This document shows positions 43,661 through 52,640 of a stretch of 64,000 nt of DNA, piece after piece. This DNA is from Devosia sp. GTDB taxonomy: Bacteria; Pseudomonadota; Alphaproteobacteria; Rhizobiales; Devosiaceae. Both the position numbers and the translations under genes were made by a program. The stretch spans positions 2,357,010-2,421,009 of the forward strand of contig CP051235.1 of NCBI GenBank assembly GCA_017794705.1, read 5' to 3'. A model generated the notes under the pieces. It ran no database searches, was not told the origin of the DNA, and saw nothing but the letters and a program-made list of their open reading frames with translations. Within the stretch, counting starts at the first letter, position 1, and every line of letters starts with the position of its first letter.

Positions 43661-45055
43661 ATGACCAACCGCATCGAACGCGATTCCATGGGCACGATTG
43701 AGGTGCCGAACGACAAGTATTACGGCGCCCAGACCGCCCGTTCGCTGATGAATTTCGATATCGGCGGTGAACGCATGCCGGATGAGATTGTTCGGGCTTT
43801 CGGTATCCTGAAAAAAGCCGCGGCGCTGACCAATAATGAGTTGGGGCTATTGTCAGACGATCTCACCAAACTGATCGTTTCCGCTGCGGACGAGGTCATC
43901 GACGGTACGCTGTCCGATCATTTCCCACTGGTGGTGTGGCAGACCGGGTCCGGCACCCAGTCGAACATGAATGTCAACGAAGTGATTTCGAACCGCGCCA
44001 TTGAACTGGCCGGCGGGGAGATGGGGTCCAAGGCTCCGGTTCATCCCAACGATCACGTCAACAAGTCGCAGTCGTCCAACGACACGTTCCCCACCGCCAT
44101 GCATATCGCGGCAGTCGACAAGATCGAGAATTACCTGCTGCCGCGCATCAAACTGTTGCGCGACACGCTTGACCAAAAGGCGAAGGACTTTGCCGACGTG
44201 GTCAAGATCGGCCGCACACATTTGCAGGACGCGACACCGTTGACGCTCGGGCAGGAGATGTCGGGCTGGGTGGCCCAACTGGACCGCGCGACCGCTGCCA
44301 TCGAGGCGACGCTACCGCAATTGCGCGAACTGGCGCTGGGCGGCACAGCGGTTGGCACCGGACTCAACACCCATCCGAATTATGCCGAAATGGTCGCCGC
44401 CAAAATCTCCGAACTTTCCGGCTGTGAGTTCGTCACCGGCCCCAACAAGTTCGCCGTGCTGGCTGCACATGATGCGATGGTCGGCACGTCCGGCGCGCTC
44501 AAGCAACTGGCGGCGGCCTGCATGAAAATCGCCAATGATGTGCGCTGGCTGGCCTCGGGTCCGCGCTGCGGCATCGGCGAGTTGCAGATCCCGGAAAACG
44601 AGCCGGGCTCGTCGATCATGCCGGGCAAGGTCAACCCCACGCAATCGGAGGCGATGACCATGGTCTGCGCCCAGGTCATGGGCAATGATGCGACCATTGG
44701 ATTTGCAGGTTCGCAGGGCAATTTCGAATTGAACGTGTTCAAGCCCGTCATGGCCTACAATCTCATTCAGTCGATCCGGCTGCTGGCCGATAGCTGCAAG
44801 AGCTTCAACGACAATTGTGCGGTGGGCATCGAGCCGATTCGCGAGAACATCGACGCGCATCTGCAGAATTCGCTGATGCTGGTGACCGCGCTCAACACGG
44901 TGATCGGCTATGACAATGCCGCAAAGATCGCCAAGCAGGCGCACAAGACCGGCGGTACCTTGCGTGAAACGGCAATCGCGCTTGATCTTTTGACCGGCGA
45001 AGAGTTCGATAAGGCGGTGCGGCCCGCGGAGATGGTAGGGCCTCTGAAAATCTAA
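43661..45055 (+). CDS. fumC: class II fumarate hydratase
   Basis: 464 residues, the usual size. Family blocks are [47 protein letters not shown] and the lyase signature [13 protein letters not shown]. It interconverts fumarate and malate in the TCA cycle; this iron-free class stays active under oxidative stress. Confidence 0.97.
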   Translation: MTNRIERDSMGTIEVPNDKYYGAQTARSLMNFDIGGERMPDEIVRAFGILKKAAALTNNELGLLSDDLTKLIVSAADEVIDGTLSDHFPLVVWQTGSGTQSNMNVNEVISNRAIELAGGEMGSKAPVHPNDHVNKSQSSNDTFPTAMHIAAVDKIENYLLPRIKLLRDTLDQKAKDFADVVKIGRTHLQDATPLTLGQEMSGWVAQLDRATAAIEATLPQLRELALGGTAVGTGLNTHPNYAEMVAAKISELSGCEFVTGPNKFAVLAAHDAMVGTSGALKQLAAACMKIANDVRWLASGPRCGIGELQIPENEPGSSIMPGKVNPTQSEAMTMVCAQVMGNDATIGFAGSQGNFELNVFKPVMAYNLIQSIRLLADSCKSFNDNCAVGIEPIRENIDAHLQNSLMLVTALNTVIGYDNAAKIAKQAHKTGGTLRETAIALDLLTGEEFDKAVRPAEMVGPLKI

Positions 45056-45097
45056 CTGGACGGCGAGGGACCGTCCGGACACATATCGGGGGCGAAT

Positions 45098-45490
45098 ATG
45101 TGGTTTCCTTTGCTGATCCTGCCACTGCTTGTCTACAATGCCGTGGCGTTTGATCTTGTCGGCAATCAGGGGCTGTCCTGGGCCGAGCCGGTGATGAGCG
45201 TGCCCATGGCGTCTGGCGCCGTATGGACGGTCAGCGTCGCCGACCTGCTGGTGCTGGTGGCTCTTTTGTTGTTACTGATCGAGACCTTGCGTGCGCCTCG
45301 CCGGACCGGTTGGGTCAGCGGGGTCGTGGCCTCGGGGGTGGTGTTTGCCGCCTATCTCGGCGAGTTCCTAATCGTGCCGGCGGCCTCGACGTCGCTGTTT
45401 TTCACCTGCACCGCGATGAGCTTCGTAGATCTGGTGGTCAGGATGTTCATGACCAGGACGCGGCCGCCCAGTCAGGATTTCACCTATTGA
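45098..45490 (+). CDS. small four-helix membrane protein, unknown
   Basis: 130 residues. Hydrophobic segments are near 3-20, 45-63, 72-92 and 96-115; a short cytoplasmic tail (TRTRPPSQDFTY) ends it. I recognise no family. It follows fumC by 42 bases and may be cotranscribed. Its stop abuts the end of the convergent small gene. Confidence 0.7.
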   Translation: MWFPLLILPLLVYNAVAFDLVGNQGLSWAEPVMSVPMASGAVWTVSVADLLVLVALLLLLIETLRAPRRTGWVSGVVASGVVFAAYLGEFLIVPAASTSLFFTCTAMSFVDLVVRMFMTRTRPPSQDFTY

Positions 45491-45757
45491 TCAAACGATC
45501 AGCGTCCGCACATAGCCGTTGGGCATGCGCTTGACGGCGATGCGGCCGCCCTTGACATAGGCGCTCGCGGCCATGCCGGCAGGTGACTTGTTCTCGTATT
45601 GACGGACGCCCAGCCGTTCGCGCGCTGCCAGCAATTGCGAGGCAAAACCAGCCGGCAAACCAAACGGATCGGCGCGGCGATCCGGTTGACCGGGCCGGTA
45701 ATAAACCGGCGATCGGGCACCAGAACCTTCTGATCTTTGCTCAATCTGTCTCGACAT
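45491..45757 (-). CDS. small basic hypothetical protein
   Basis: 88 residues from ATG 45757 with AGGACACC upstream. It is charged and Arg-rich with no membrane segment; the C-terminal KGGRIAVKRMPNGYVRTLIV is the most ordered-looking part. No family was recognised. Its end abuts the convergent membrane protein gene. Confidence 0.55.
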   Translation of the reverse strand: MSRQIEQRSEGSGARSPVYYRPGQPDRRADPFGLPAGFASQLLAARERLGVRQYENKSPAGMAASAYVKGGRIAVKRMPNGYVRTLIV

Positions 45758-45883
45758 GGTGTCCTGCCTGTTCCGGTTTGGGCCAGGTGTGCCATTTTGG
45801 GGCGGCAGTTCTGGTCTCTGTCCGGTCCGTTGCAGGCAGCATGCCAACAATTAGGGTTTTGTTAAGACGTTCCCGAAAACCGG

Positions 45884-46651
45884 TCAGAAATTGTCCTTGG
45901 CCTTGCGGATGGCCGCAAACACATCCGCCGGATCGGCACCGCTCAGGCCCATGCCTGCCGCCAGCGCCGGGTCGTCAGCGCGCAGGAACGGGTTGGCCAT
46001 CTTGTCTTCGCCGAGATTGAACGGAACGGTTGGCTTGCCGGCGGCGAGTAGCCGTTCGACATTGGCGGCGCGCGCCTGAAGCGCCGGGTTCTGACCGTCG
46101 ATGCTCACCGCGAACCGGATGTTGGCAGCGGTATACTCATGGCCGCAATGGACCGTCGTTCCATCGGGCAGGGCGCGCAGTTTCTTCAGCCCTTCCCACA
46201 TGGGGCCGGGTGTGCCTTCGAACATGCGTCCGCAGCCGATCGAGAACAGCGCATCGGCGGAAAACAGGTTTTCGCCCGCAGCATCGAAATAGCATATGTG
46301 GCCAAGCGTATGGCCGGGCGTTTCGATGACGACCAACGTCGTGTCGCCCAGGCTGACCGTGTCCCCTTCACCGACCAGTTCATCGAGCCCCTTGATCTTG
46401 TCGGCTTCGCCCTTCGGTCCAGTGACCTTAATGTCAAAATCCGCCTTCAGCGGCAGAATGCCGTCGGTGTGGTCGGCATGATGATGGGTGACGAAAATGT
46501 CGGTCAGCGTCCAGCCGCGCCTTTTCAGCGCTTCGCGGGTCGGGCCGTCTTCGGGCGCATCGAGGGCGGCGGTGGCACCGGTCTGCTCGTCGTGCAGCAA
46601 ATAGCCGAAATTGTCGTTGAGACAGGGGAATGTGTCGATGATCAGCGCCAT
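45884..46651 (-). CDS. gloB: hydroxyacylglutathione hydrolase (glyoxalase II)
   Basis: 255 residues from ATG 46651 (AAGGAAG upstream). The metallo-beta-lactamase motif is THHHADH, further metal ligands lie in ETPGHTLGHICY and FSADALFSIGCGRMFEG, and the C-terminal HAGH domain has HCGHEYTAANIRFA and NPFLRADDP. It hydrolyses S-lactoylglutathione to lactate, completing methylglyoxal removal; methylglyoxal synthase is encoded at 22.6 kb. Confidence 0.95.
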   Translation of the reverse strand: MALIIDTFPCLNDNFGYLLHDEQTGATAALDAPEDGPTREALKRRGWTLTDIFVTHHHADHTDGILPLKADFDIKVTGPKGEADKIKGLDELVGEGDTVSLGDTTLVVIETPGHTLGHICYFDAAGENLFSADALFSIGCGRMFEGTPGPMWEGLKKLRALPDGTTVHCGHEYTAANIRFAVSIDGQNPALQARAANVERLLAAGKPTVPFNLGEDKMANPFLRADDPALAAGMGLSGADPADVFAAIRKAKDNF

Positions 46652-46774
46652 GAAATCTTCCTTTGCTTTGTTGCCGGTCAACCTAGGAAGCCCTGTCGGC
46701 CCATGCAAGCGCATCGCCTTGCATCGGCGGCACAGTTGGCCCAAATGTGAAGGCAATCGACGGGCGGGAGGAAC

Positions 46775-47518
46775 ATGAGCACGGACGTCACGCGTCTCAT
46801 CGAGTTTTACCGGTCGCGGCTCGGCCATGTTGCCCGGCGGCTGGTCAGGGCCGAGGTGCGCCGGTTGATGGGGGACGTCAAGGGCCGCCGGGTCGCCGGT
46901 CTGGGGTTCGCCACGCCTTATCTGCGCACCACGCTGGGGGTCGCCGAACGGGTGATCAGTTTCATGCCGGGCCGGCAAGGCGCCTCGTCATGGCCGCGCG
47001 AAGGGCCGTCCACCACCGTGATGTGTGACCCGCTGGAACTGCCGCTTACCGATGCTTCGGTTGACGTGGTGGTGGCCATTCACGCCTTCGAACATATCGC
47101 CGATGCCGAGGAACTGATGCGAGAACTCTGGCGCGTCTGCGCGCCCAACGCCGATCTGGTGCTGGTGGTGCCGCGCCGCCGTGGGCTTTGGTCGACGCGG
47201 GACAATACGCCGTGGGGCACCGGCAATCCCTATTCGCGCAGCCAGATCGAAAAGCTGTTGCGCGACCATTCGTTCAAGGTGGAAGAGGTGCGTGATGCGC
47301 TGTTCCTGCCGCCGAGCGATTCCCGCTTCGTGCTCAAATGGTCGAAACTGATTGAACGCAGTTGCCGGTTGCTTGGGCCGACGCTTGCCGGGGTGATCTG
47401 CGTTCGTGCCCGCAAACAGCTGATCCCGGCGGTGACCCGCCGCAAGCGCGCCGAACGCTACGTGCGGGTGCCGCATCTTGCTCCGCAGACGGCGATGGAC
47501 CTGCCGCGGCGGTCCTGA
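46775..47518 (+). CDS. class I SAM methyltransferase
   Basis: 247 residues. Motif I is degenerate (VAGLGFATPYLR in place of the G-rich loop). Later blocks are normal: VVVAIHAFEHIADAEELMRELWRV and DLVLVVPRRRGLWSTRDNTPWG. The basic C-terminus (TRRKRAERYVRVPH) may bind nucleic acid or membrane. It is divergent from gloB, a pairing common in this bacterial order. The substrate is unknown. Confidence 0.82.
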   Translation: MSTDVTRLIEFYRSRLGHVARRLVRAEVRRLMGDVKGRRVAGLGFATPYLRTTLGVAERVISFMPGRQGASSWPREGPSTTVMCDPLELPLTDASVDVVVAIHAFEHIADAEELMRELWRVCAPNADLVLVVPRRRGLWSTRDNTPWGTGNPYSRSQIEKLLRDHSFKVEEVRDALFLPPSDSRFVLKWSKLIERSCRLLGPTLAGVICVRARKQLIPAVTRRKRAERYVRVPHLAPQTAMDLPRRS

Positions 47519-47590
47519 AACGGACTTTGCAAGGCCCGTTGCTTCGCCTAATGTCCGGCGCAAACCCGCCTCGAGCCAAGAGCCCAACTG

Positions 47591-48667
47591 ATGAACAAGC
47601 GTCCCGAACCGCAACCCGGCGTCCTCAAGATTGCGCCTTACATTCCCGGCCGGGCCGGCACCGACGACGGGCAAAAGGCGATCAAGCTTTCTTCAAACGA
47701 ATCGCCTCTCGGGGCCAGCCCCAAAGCGGTTGCCGCGCTGGCGGGGCTCGGCGAACATTTGGCGGACTATCCGGAAGGATCATCCGCCGAGTTACGCGAG
47801 ACCCTGGCCGAAGTTCACGGGCTGGAAGCAGAGCGGATCATCATTGGGGCAGGATCGGACGAGATCCTGCACATGCTGGCGCAGGCTTATCTGGGTGAAG
47901 GCGACGAGACGGTGATCAGCCAGTATGGGTTCCTCGTCTACCCGATCGTCACCGCGGCGGCGGGGGCAACGGCGGTCTATGCCGATGACAGGGATTACTC
48001 GGTCGATGTTGATGCCATGCTGGCAGAGGTTACGGACCGCACGAAAATCGTGTTCCTCGCCAATCCCAACAATCCGACCGGCACGATGATTTCTTCTGCT
48101 GAACTGCGACGGTTGCATGAGGGCCTGCCGTCGAACGTGCTGTTCGTGGTCGACAGCGCCTATGCCGAATATGTCACCGATCCGGATTTTGAGGATGGCG
48201 TGTCCCTTGTTCGTGAAGCGGACAATGTCGTGATGGTCCGGACCTTTTCCAAGATGGGGCTGGCGGCGCTCAGGATTGGCTGGCTGTACGGACCGGATCA
48301 TATCGTCGACGCGCTCAACCGCATCCGCGGCCCGTTCAACGTCAATATGGCGGCACAGTTGGCCGGCGTGGCCGCCGCAAAAGACGCAGCTTTCACCGCC
48401 ACGCTCAAGGCGCACAATGCCAAATGGCGCGACTGGCTGACGGCAGAACTCAATTCCAACGCCATGCGCGTGCTGCCGAGCCAGGGCAATTTCGTGCTGG
48501 TGCTGTTCGAGAGCCCGGAGGCTGCAAAGCGTGCCAATCAGGCATTGCTGGCGCAGCATCTGGTGGTGCGCGAAATGGGTGGCTACGGCTTGCCGAATGC
48601 GTTGCGCATTTCCATCGGCACAGAAGAGGCGATGCGCGGTGTCGCCGAGGTGCTGAATTCCCTTTAG
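47591..48667 (+). CDS. hisC: histidinol-phosphate aminotransferase
   Basis: 358 residues of fold-type I aminotransferase: KLSSNESPLGASP at the start, NPNNPTGTMI, DSAYAEY and TFSKMGLAALRIGW with Schiff-base Lys221. HisC transfers the amino group to imidazole acetol phosphate, and many alphaproteobacterial HisC also act on aromatic keto acids. It ends only 3 bases before the convergent DUF2125 gene. Confidence 0.9.
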   Translation: MNKRPEPQPGVLKIAPYIPGRAGTDDGQKAIKLSSNESPLGASPKAVAALAGLGEHLADYPEGSSAELRETLAEVHGLEAERIIIGAGSDEILHMLAQAYLGEGDETVISQYGFLVYPIVTAAAGATAVYADDRDYSVDVDAMLAEVTDRTKIVFLANPNNPTGTMISSAELRRLHEGLPSNVLFVVDSAYAEYVTDPDFEDGVSLVREADNVVMVRTFSKMGLAALRIGWLYGPDHIVDALNRIRGPFNVNMAAQLAGVAAAKDAAFTATLKAHNAKWRDWLTAELNSNAMRVLPSQGNFVLVLFESPEAAKRANQALLAQHLVVREMGGYGLPNALRISIGTEEAMRGVAEVLNSL

Positions 48668-48670
48668 CCG

Positions 48671-49681
48671 TCAGAGCAGCGGCGGTGTGACCATGATGGG
48701 CAGGTTGCCGGCCAGCAGCACGCCGTCACGGAGCGAATAGGCGCGGTAGTAGCTGCCGTCGTCACTCGGCTGGCCAAGGAAAATGTCAAGCATTTGCGGG
48801 GCGATGAATGCCGAGAGCCGCTCGCTTACATTGCGCGTGGTCAGGTCGAAATCGCCGGTCAGATGGCCGTCGTTTGTGGTGCCGATGGTGCCGACAATGT
48901 CGACTTCGGACTTTGCATCCTCTGCCCGCAGGCTGATCAGCCGCACCGGATCGTCCCGCCAGTTGGCGACCATTGTGGACAGCGTCCAACGCCGCATGTC
49001 GTCAGGCACGCCGGGGACTTCCGCTTCAAGGCGCACAGATCCTTCGGATATGTCGTGGTCGGCCGTCTCGAGCCCCACCAGGTCGACCAGCACCGCAATT
49101 TCGCTGCGTGCGGTCAGTTCGTTCCATTGTTCGGGCATGTCGAGTGCATGCGCTTCGAGGCGGGCCAGAGTGGCGACTTCGCGTTCACCCAGCAACGTAT
49201 CGATCAGGCTGAATGCCTCACCCTCGACCGAGACACGGGCAAGAGCCCAGCCATTGGTGCGGGCGCTGCCCCGCAACTGTTCCCATTGCAATTGCTGCCG
49301 CGTGCCGGTGAACGCGTCTTGATACGATGCCGGACCTTCAGCGAACCAGAGCAGGTGGGTGGGACGATAGACCAGCACCGTCGCCTTGAGCTCGGGCAGG
49401 GAAATTGAGACATCGCCCTCGGTGACTTCCAGCCCCGAGCAGGTCACGTCGAAGCGAAAGGGAAAACCGGCGACGCTGAGGTCGGCACAGTCGGCACTGG
49501 TGACCTCGGTCGCATAGTCGGCCATGGCCCGTTCGATCTGAGTGCGGACCGTGTATGCCCCAAACAGCCAGGCCCCCGAATAGGCAATGGTCAGCACGAT
49601 CACCAGCGCCATCAGGAACTTGAAGCGGCCGCTGGTTCGAGATTTCTTGGGATTTTCGGGTGGCGGGGTATCAGTGCTCAT
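48671..49681 (-). CDS. DUF2125 family envelope protein
   Basis: 336 residues from ATG 49681 with GAAGGTGAC upstream. A single N-terminal membrane segment (about 21-43) is followed by a large beta-rich periplasmic domain (ADLSVAGFPFRFDVTCSGLEV is the family start). The layout is like AsmA/YdgA-type envelope proteins. Function is unknown. Confidence 0.85.
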   Translation of the reverse strand: MSTDTPPPENPKKSRTSGRFKFLMALVIVLTIAYSGAWLFGAYTVRTQIERAMADYATEVTSADCADLSVAGFPFRFDVTCSGLEVTEGDVSISLPELKATVLVYRPTHLLWFAEGPASYQDAFTGTRQQLQWEQLRGSARTNGWALARVSVEGEAFSLIDTLLGEREVATLARLEAHALDMPEQWNELTARSEIAVLVDLVGLETADHDISEGSVRLEAEVPGVPDDMRRWTLSTMVANWRDDPVRLISLRAEDAKSEVDIVGTIGTTNDGHLTGDFDLTTRNVSERLSAFIAPQMLDIFLGQPSDDGSYYRAYSLRDGVLLAGNLPIMVTPPLL

Positions 49682-49790
49682 GTCACCTTCTATCCTTGGC
49701 GCGGCCGGATGCAAACAGGCTGTTGCCGCCTGTTGCGGCGGCGTGTGCCTGAACTAGAATTGCGGCTCAATTCAGAAAGCGGAACCCTTC

Positions 49791-50339
49791 ATGCCCAGCT
49801 TCTCAGACACGCGCCAGTCCCCGCATTGGGTGTTCGGCTATGGCTCGCTGATCTGGAAGCCCGGGTTCAGTTTCGTGCGCGCCGAGCCAGTTCGCGTGCA
49901 CGGGGTTCACCGTTCGCTGTGCATACGCTCTATCCGCTATCGCGGCACAGAGGAACGGCCGGGCCTTGTGTTCGGGTTGGTGCGCGGCGGCTCATGCGCG
50001 GGCATGGGGTTTCAGATTGCCGCAGATGACTGGCCCAATGTGCGGGCCTATCTGCGGGAGCGCGAACTGATCTCGCATGTCTACAAGGAAGTCTACCGCA
50101 CCATGCGGTTCGCTGATGGCAACTCGGTGACCGCGATGACCTTCGTGGTCGATGAGGGGCACGAACAGTTTGCCGGTCGGCTCAGTGTTGATCAGCAACT
50201 TGCCATGGTGGCCGAGGCAACTGGAACAACCGGCTCAAACCGCGACTATGTGCTCAACACGGTCGATCATCTGAAGGAAATGGGGTTTGCCGACAAACAC
50301 CTGATTGATCTGGCCAACAGGCTGAAACAAGCGGTCTGA
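49791..50339 (+). CDS. gamma-glutamylcyclotransferase (ChaC-type)
   Basis: 182 residues. The substrate loop VFGYGSLIWKPGF is diagnostic, followed by RVHGVHRSLCIRS and AMTFVVDEGHEQF. ChaC enzymes split glutathione into 5-oxoproline and Cys-Gly. ATG 49791 has a weak ribosome site. The divergent DUF2125 neighbour is a conserved pairing. Confidence 0.9.
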   Translation: MPSFSDTRQSPHWVFGYGSLIWKPGFSFVRAEPVRVHGVHRSLCIRSIRYRGTEERPGLVFGLVRGGSCAGMGFQIAADDWPNVRAYLRERELISHVYKEVYRTMRFADGNSVTAMTFVVDEGHEQFAGRLSVDQQLAMVAEATGTTGSNRDYVLNTVDHLKEMGFADKHLIDLANRLKQAV

Positions 50340-50346
50340 AAATAGA

Positions 50347-50685
50347 TCAGGCCGCGTCGCGGCAGGCGACCTGATGGCCGGATTCAAGGTCGAACTTGAG
50401 CACCATGCGCTCCACGTCGTCCGAAGGTCCCTGAAGGCGCAGGACGTTCGAGGCGCTCTGCATGGCCAGCTTGAAGCGGGCGCGGCTGACCTGATCCTCG
50501 ATCAGGTCGCGGGCGCTGCCGACCCAGCCCGGGGCGTTGCGATTGACCAGGATATAGATGCTGCTGTCGTCAAAGCGGAAAGCTTCGAGGGATTCCGGCA
50601 CGGCGTCATACGCGCGGCCCGAGCCCCCCAGCCAGCTGGCTGAGCGCATACGGTTGGCGAAGTGTGTGCGGGACAATCCCGGCAT
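50347..50685 (-). CDS. 112-residue orphan protein under a putative LexA-controlled promoter
   Basis: 112 residues from ATG 50685, strongly supported by GGGAGG 6 bases upstream; the longer frame start has none. The N-terminus is basic (LSRTHFANRMRSASW). The middle, FRFDDSSIYILVNRN, looks like beta strands, and the C-terminus is mixed helix/strand. No family was recognised and no membrane segment is present. The promoter carries a perfect GAAC-N7-GAAC SOS box over its -10, so the product is probably made after DNA damage. It could be a division inhibitor or repair accessory protein, but the sequence alone does not say which. Confidence 0.65.
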   Translation of the reverse strand: MPGLSRTHFANRMRSASWLGGSGRAYDAVPESLEAFRFDDSSIYILVNRNAPGWVGSARDLIEDQVSRARFKLAMQSASNVLRLQGPSDDVERMVLKFDLESGHQVACRDAA

Positions 50686-50710
50686 GGGCGTCCTCCCATG
50701 AGCAGCAGGG

Positions 50711-50743
50711 GAACAAACATAGAACATTTTGAATCAATGTCAA
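50711..50743 (-). promoter_or_regulatory. promoter with overlapping LexA (SOS) box
   Basis: On the minus strand -35 TTGACA (50743-50738), a 16-base spacer and -10 TATGTT (50721-50716). GAAC (50711-50714), seven bases, GAAC (50722-50725) on the plus strand is a perfect alphaproteobacterial LexA box, and the -10 lies wholly within its spacer. The predicted start point is about 24 bases ahead of ATG 50685. Confidence 0.75.
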
Positions 50744-50747
50744 TGCA

Positions 50748-50789
50748 GTTCATTCATGCACACTAAATATGTACCGGAAATGAACGAAC
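50748..50789. repeat. inverted repeat upstream of the SOS-type promoter
   Basis: GTTCATTCAT (50748-50757) and ATGAACGAAC (50780-50789) are inverted with one mismatch, around an AT-rich 22-base spacer. It sits just upstream of the -35 element and downstream of plsC on that strand. It could be an activator site or a transcript hairpin. Confidence 0.45.
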
Positions 50790-50807
50790 CGTCAACATAT
50801 AGTAGGT

Positions 50808-51620
50808 TCAGAGGGATTCGGACGACACTATGTTGCGTGCTGTTGCGATCCGGTCACGCATTTCGTCATCCAGCGGCCGGGCAACACCCTTGTCGACGGT
50901 CTCCAGGGCCAGCTTCAGCGATTCCGTTTCGATGCGGCTGCTGTAAAGCTTGTGCGCCTCGTCCTCATCAAGACCCGGCGGGACGGGTTCGAGAAAGCGT
51001 GCCGTTGCCGTGCCGGGCCACAGGATCAGGCTGTTGCGGCCCCAGGTGAGGCCGGAATTGAGCGCCACGGGGACAATGGGCACATCGAGCGCGCCATACA
51101 TGCGGGCGGTGCCTGAACGGTAGTTGGCCGGCTCGAACGGTGCCTTGCGCGTTCCTTCGGGGAAGATAAAAATCTTGCGGCCCGCTTTCAGCGTTTCGCT
51201 AGCCTGGTCGACCATGCCGGGAATACCGGCTCCGCCCCGCGAGCGGTCGATTTCTATGGTCTTCAGCGTCCTGAGGGCGGTGCCGAAGGCGGGAATGTTG
51301 AACAGTTCCTTCTTGGCGATGAAGGCAGGGTGGTCGAGCAGCGGATAAAGCGCGATCACGTCCCAGTCCGACTGGTGTTTGGAGGCGATCAGTGCGCCAC
51401 CTTCCGGGATATTTTCCAGCCCTTCCACCTTGGTCCTGATGCCGACGATCCAGCGCAGCGCACCCTTCATCCAGCCGGTCCAGAACATGGCAAAGGCCTT
51501 GGTCACGGCCAGTTGCGCTTTGGGAAAGGGCGTACACAAAACGATGATGATCGTCAGTGCCGCTGTCAGCAGGAAGAACTGCAGATAAAAGACGGCAGAG
51601 CGCAGGGCCTGAACAATCAT
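50808..51620 (-). CDS. plsC: 1-acyl-sn-glycerol-3-phosphate acyltransferase
   Basis: 270 residues with an N-terminal membrane helix. Acyltransferase motifs are SKHQSDWD (His82, Asp87), KKELFNIPAFG and FIFPEGTRKAP. It makes phosphatidic acid from lysophosphatidic acid at the inner membrane. It follows ftsX on the same strand by 57 bases. Confidence 0.92.
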   Translation of the reverse strand: MIVQALRSAVFYLQFFLLTAALTIIIVLCTPFPKAQLAVTKAFAMFWTGWMKGALRWIVGIRTKVEGLENIPEGGALIASKHQSDWDVIALYPLLDHPAFIAKKELFNIPAFGTALRTLKTIEIDRSRGGAGIPGMVDQASETLKAGRKIFIFPEGTRKAPFEPANYRSGTARMYGALDVPIVPVALNSGLTWGRNSLILWPGTATARFLEPVPPGLDEDEAHKLYSSRIETESLKLALETVDKGVARPLDDEMRDRIATARNIVSSESL

Positions 51621-51677
51621 GAAGGGCTCACATCCGGTGCTGGGGCGGCATCAACATGGTCACAAGCGGCGCGCCGA

Positions 51678-52640
51678 TCAAGAAATTTGCATCAGAAAGC
51701 GCCGCACGGTGAAGCGCGAAGTGACCGCTGTCAGTGCCGCAATGACGGGCACGACGGCGGCGAGCGCGAATATGCCGTCAAATCCGAGCGAGAACCGGCC
51801 GAACAGCACGCCAAGCTGCTCGCCGGATTCAGATGGCAGGACGCTGCCGACAACCGCACCGGCGGCGAGGAAGAACAATAGGGCGCCGGCCCCACCGAAC
51901 AGACCGCCCCGCAGGCCAATGCGCAGGAAACGGCCCTGGAATTCACCGGCAATGAAACTGTTCGAGGCGCCGATGAAATGCAGCACATCCACAATTGTGC
52001 GGTTGGAGGCCATTGTGCCCCGCGTCGCAAAGACAATGGCCAGGATGGTGGCGGTCATGATCAGCGCCAGGATCAGCAGGCCGGAGATGACCACCGTACC
52101 CGCCATCGTGTTCAGCTGATGGCGCCATGCCGCATGGGTGTCGAGGGTTGCACCATTGATCGCCTCAAGGTTGCGGCGCAACTGGTCGAGGTCCGCCTCC
52201 TGCGGGTCGGAAAGCTGCACGATGATCAGCCTGGGAATCGAGAGGGCCGACAGGTCCAGCCCGGTTCCCAGCCAGGGTTCGAGAAGTTCCTGGCTTTGCT
52301 CCAGCGACAGGGGTTCGGCGCTGGCGACACCCGGCACCGCCAGGGCAATCGACTGGGCGGTCCTGATGTTGCTTTCCATCACCTCGCCCTCGATGGGGCG
52401 GATCTGGATGGTGACCTCGCGGCCCACGTCGGAAGACCAGGCGACCGCGGATTTTTGCACCAGCACGACGGCGCCCAGCGTGACGCAGGACAAGAAGGTC
52501 ATGATGGCGATCAGCAGCATCAGGGTGCGCCCGGTGACCGAGTTTTGCGGCACGATCGGGGTCGGGCGGCTGCGGGCCCGCCGCTCGACCTGCTCGCCGC
52601 CTTCGGTCAAGCGGCTGTTGCTCATGGCCCGGTCAGTCAT
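51678..52640 (-). CDS. ftsX: cell division ABC-like protein FtsX
   Basis: 320 residues. An Arg-rich cytoplasmic N-terminus leads to TM1 (about 38-60), a periplasmic loop (about 62-175) and three more membrane segments. FtsX works with FtsE to activate cell wall hydrolysis at the septum. The start overlaps the ftsE stop by 8 bases. Confidence 0.9.
   Translation of the reverse strand: MTDRAMSNSRLTEGGEQVERRARSRPTPIVPQNSVTGRTLMLLIAIMTFLSCVTLGAVVLVQKSAVAWSSDVGREVTIQIRPIEGEVMESNIRTAQSIALAVPGVASAEPLSLEQSQELLEPWLGTGLDLSALSIPRLIIVQLSDPQEADLDQLRRNLEAINGATLDTHAAWRHQLNTMAGTVVISGLLILALIMTATILAIVFATRGTMASNRTIVDVLHFIGASNSFIAGEFQGRFLRIGLRGGLFGGAGALLFFLAAGAVVGSVLPSESGEQLGVLFGRFSLGFDGIFALAAVVPVIAALTAVTSRFTVRRFLMQIS

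Noticed and set aside
45056..45090. GGACGG/CCGTCC hairpin after fumC
   Set aside because: No T-run follows and a gene starts within 25 bases; insufficient for a terminator call.
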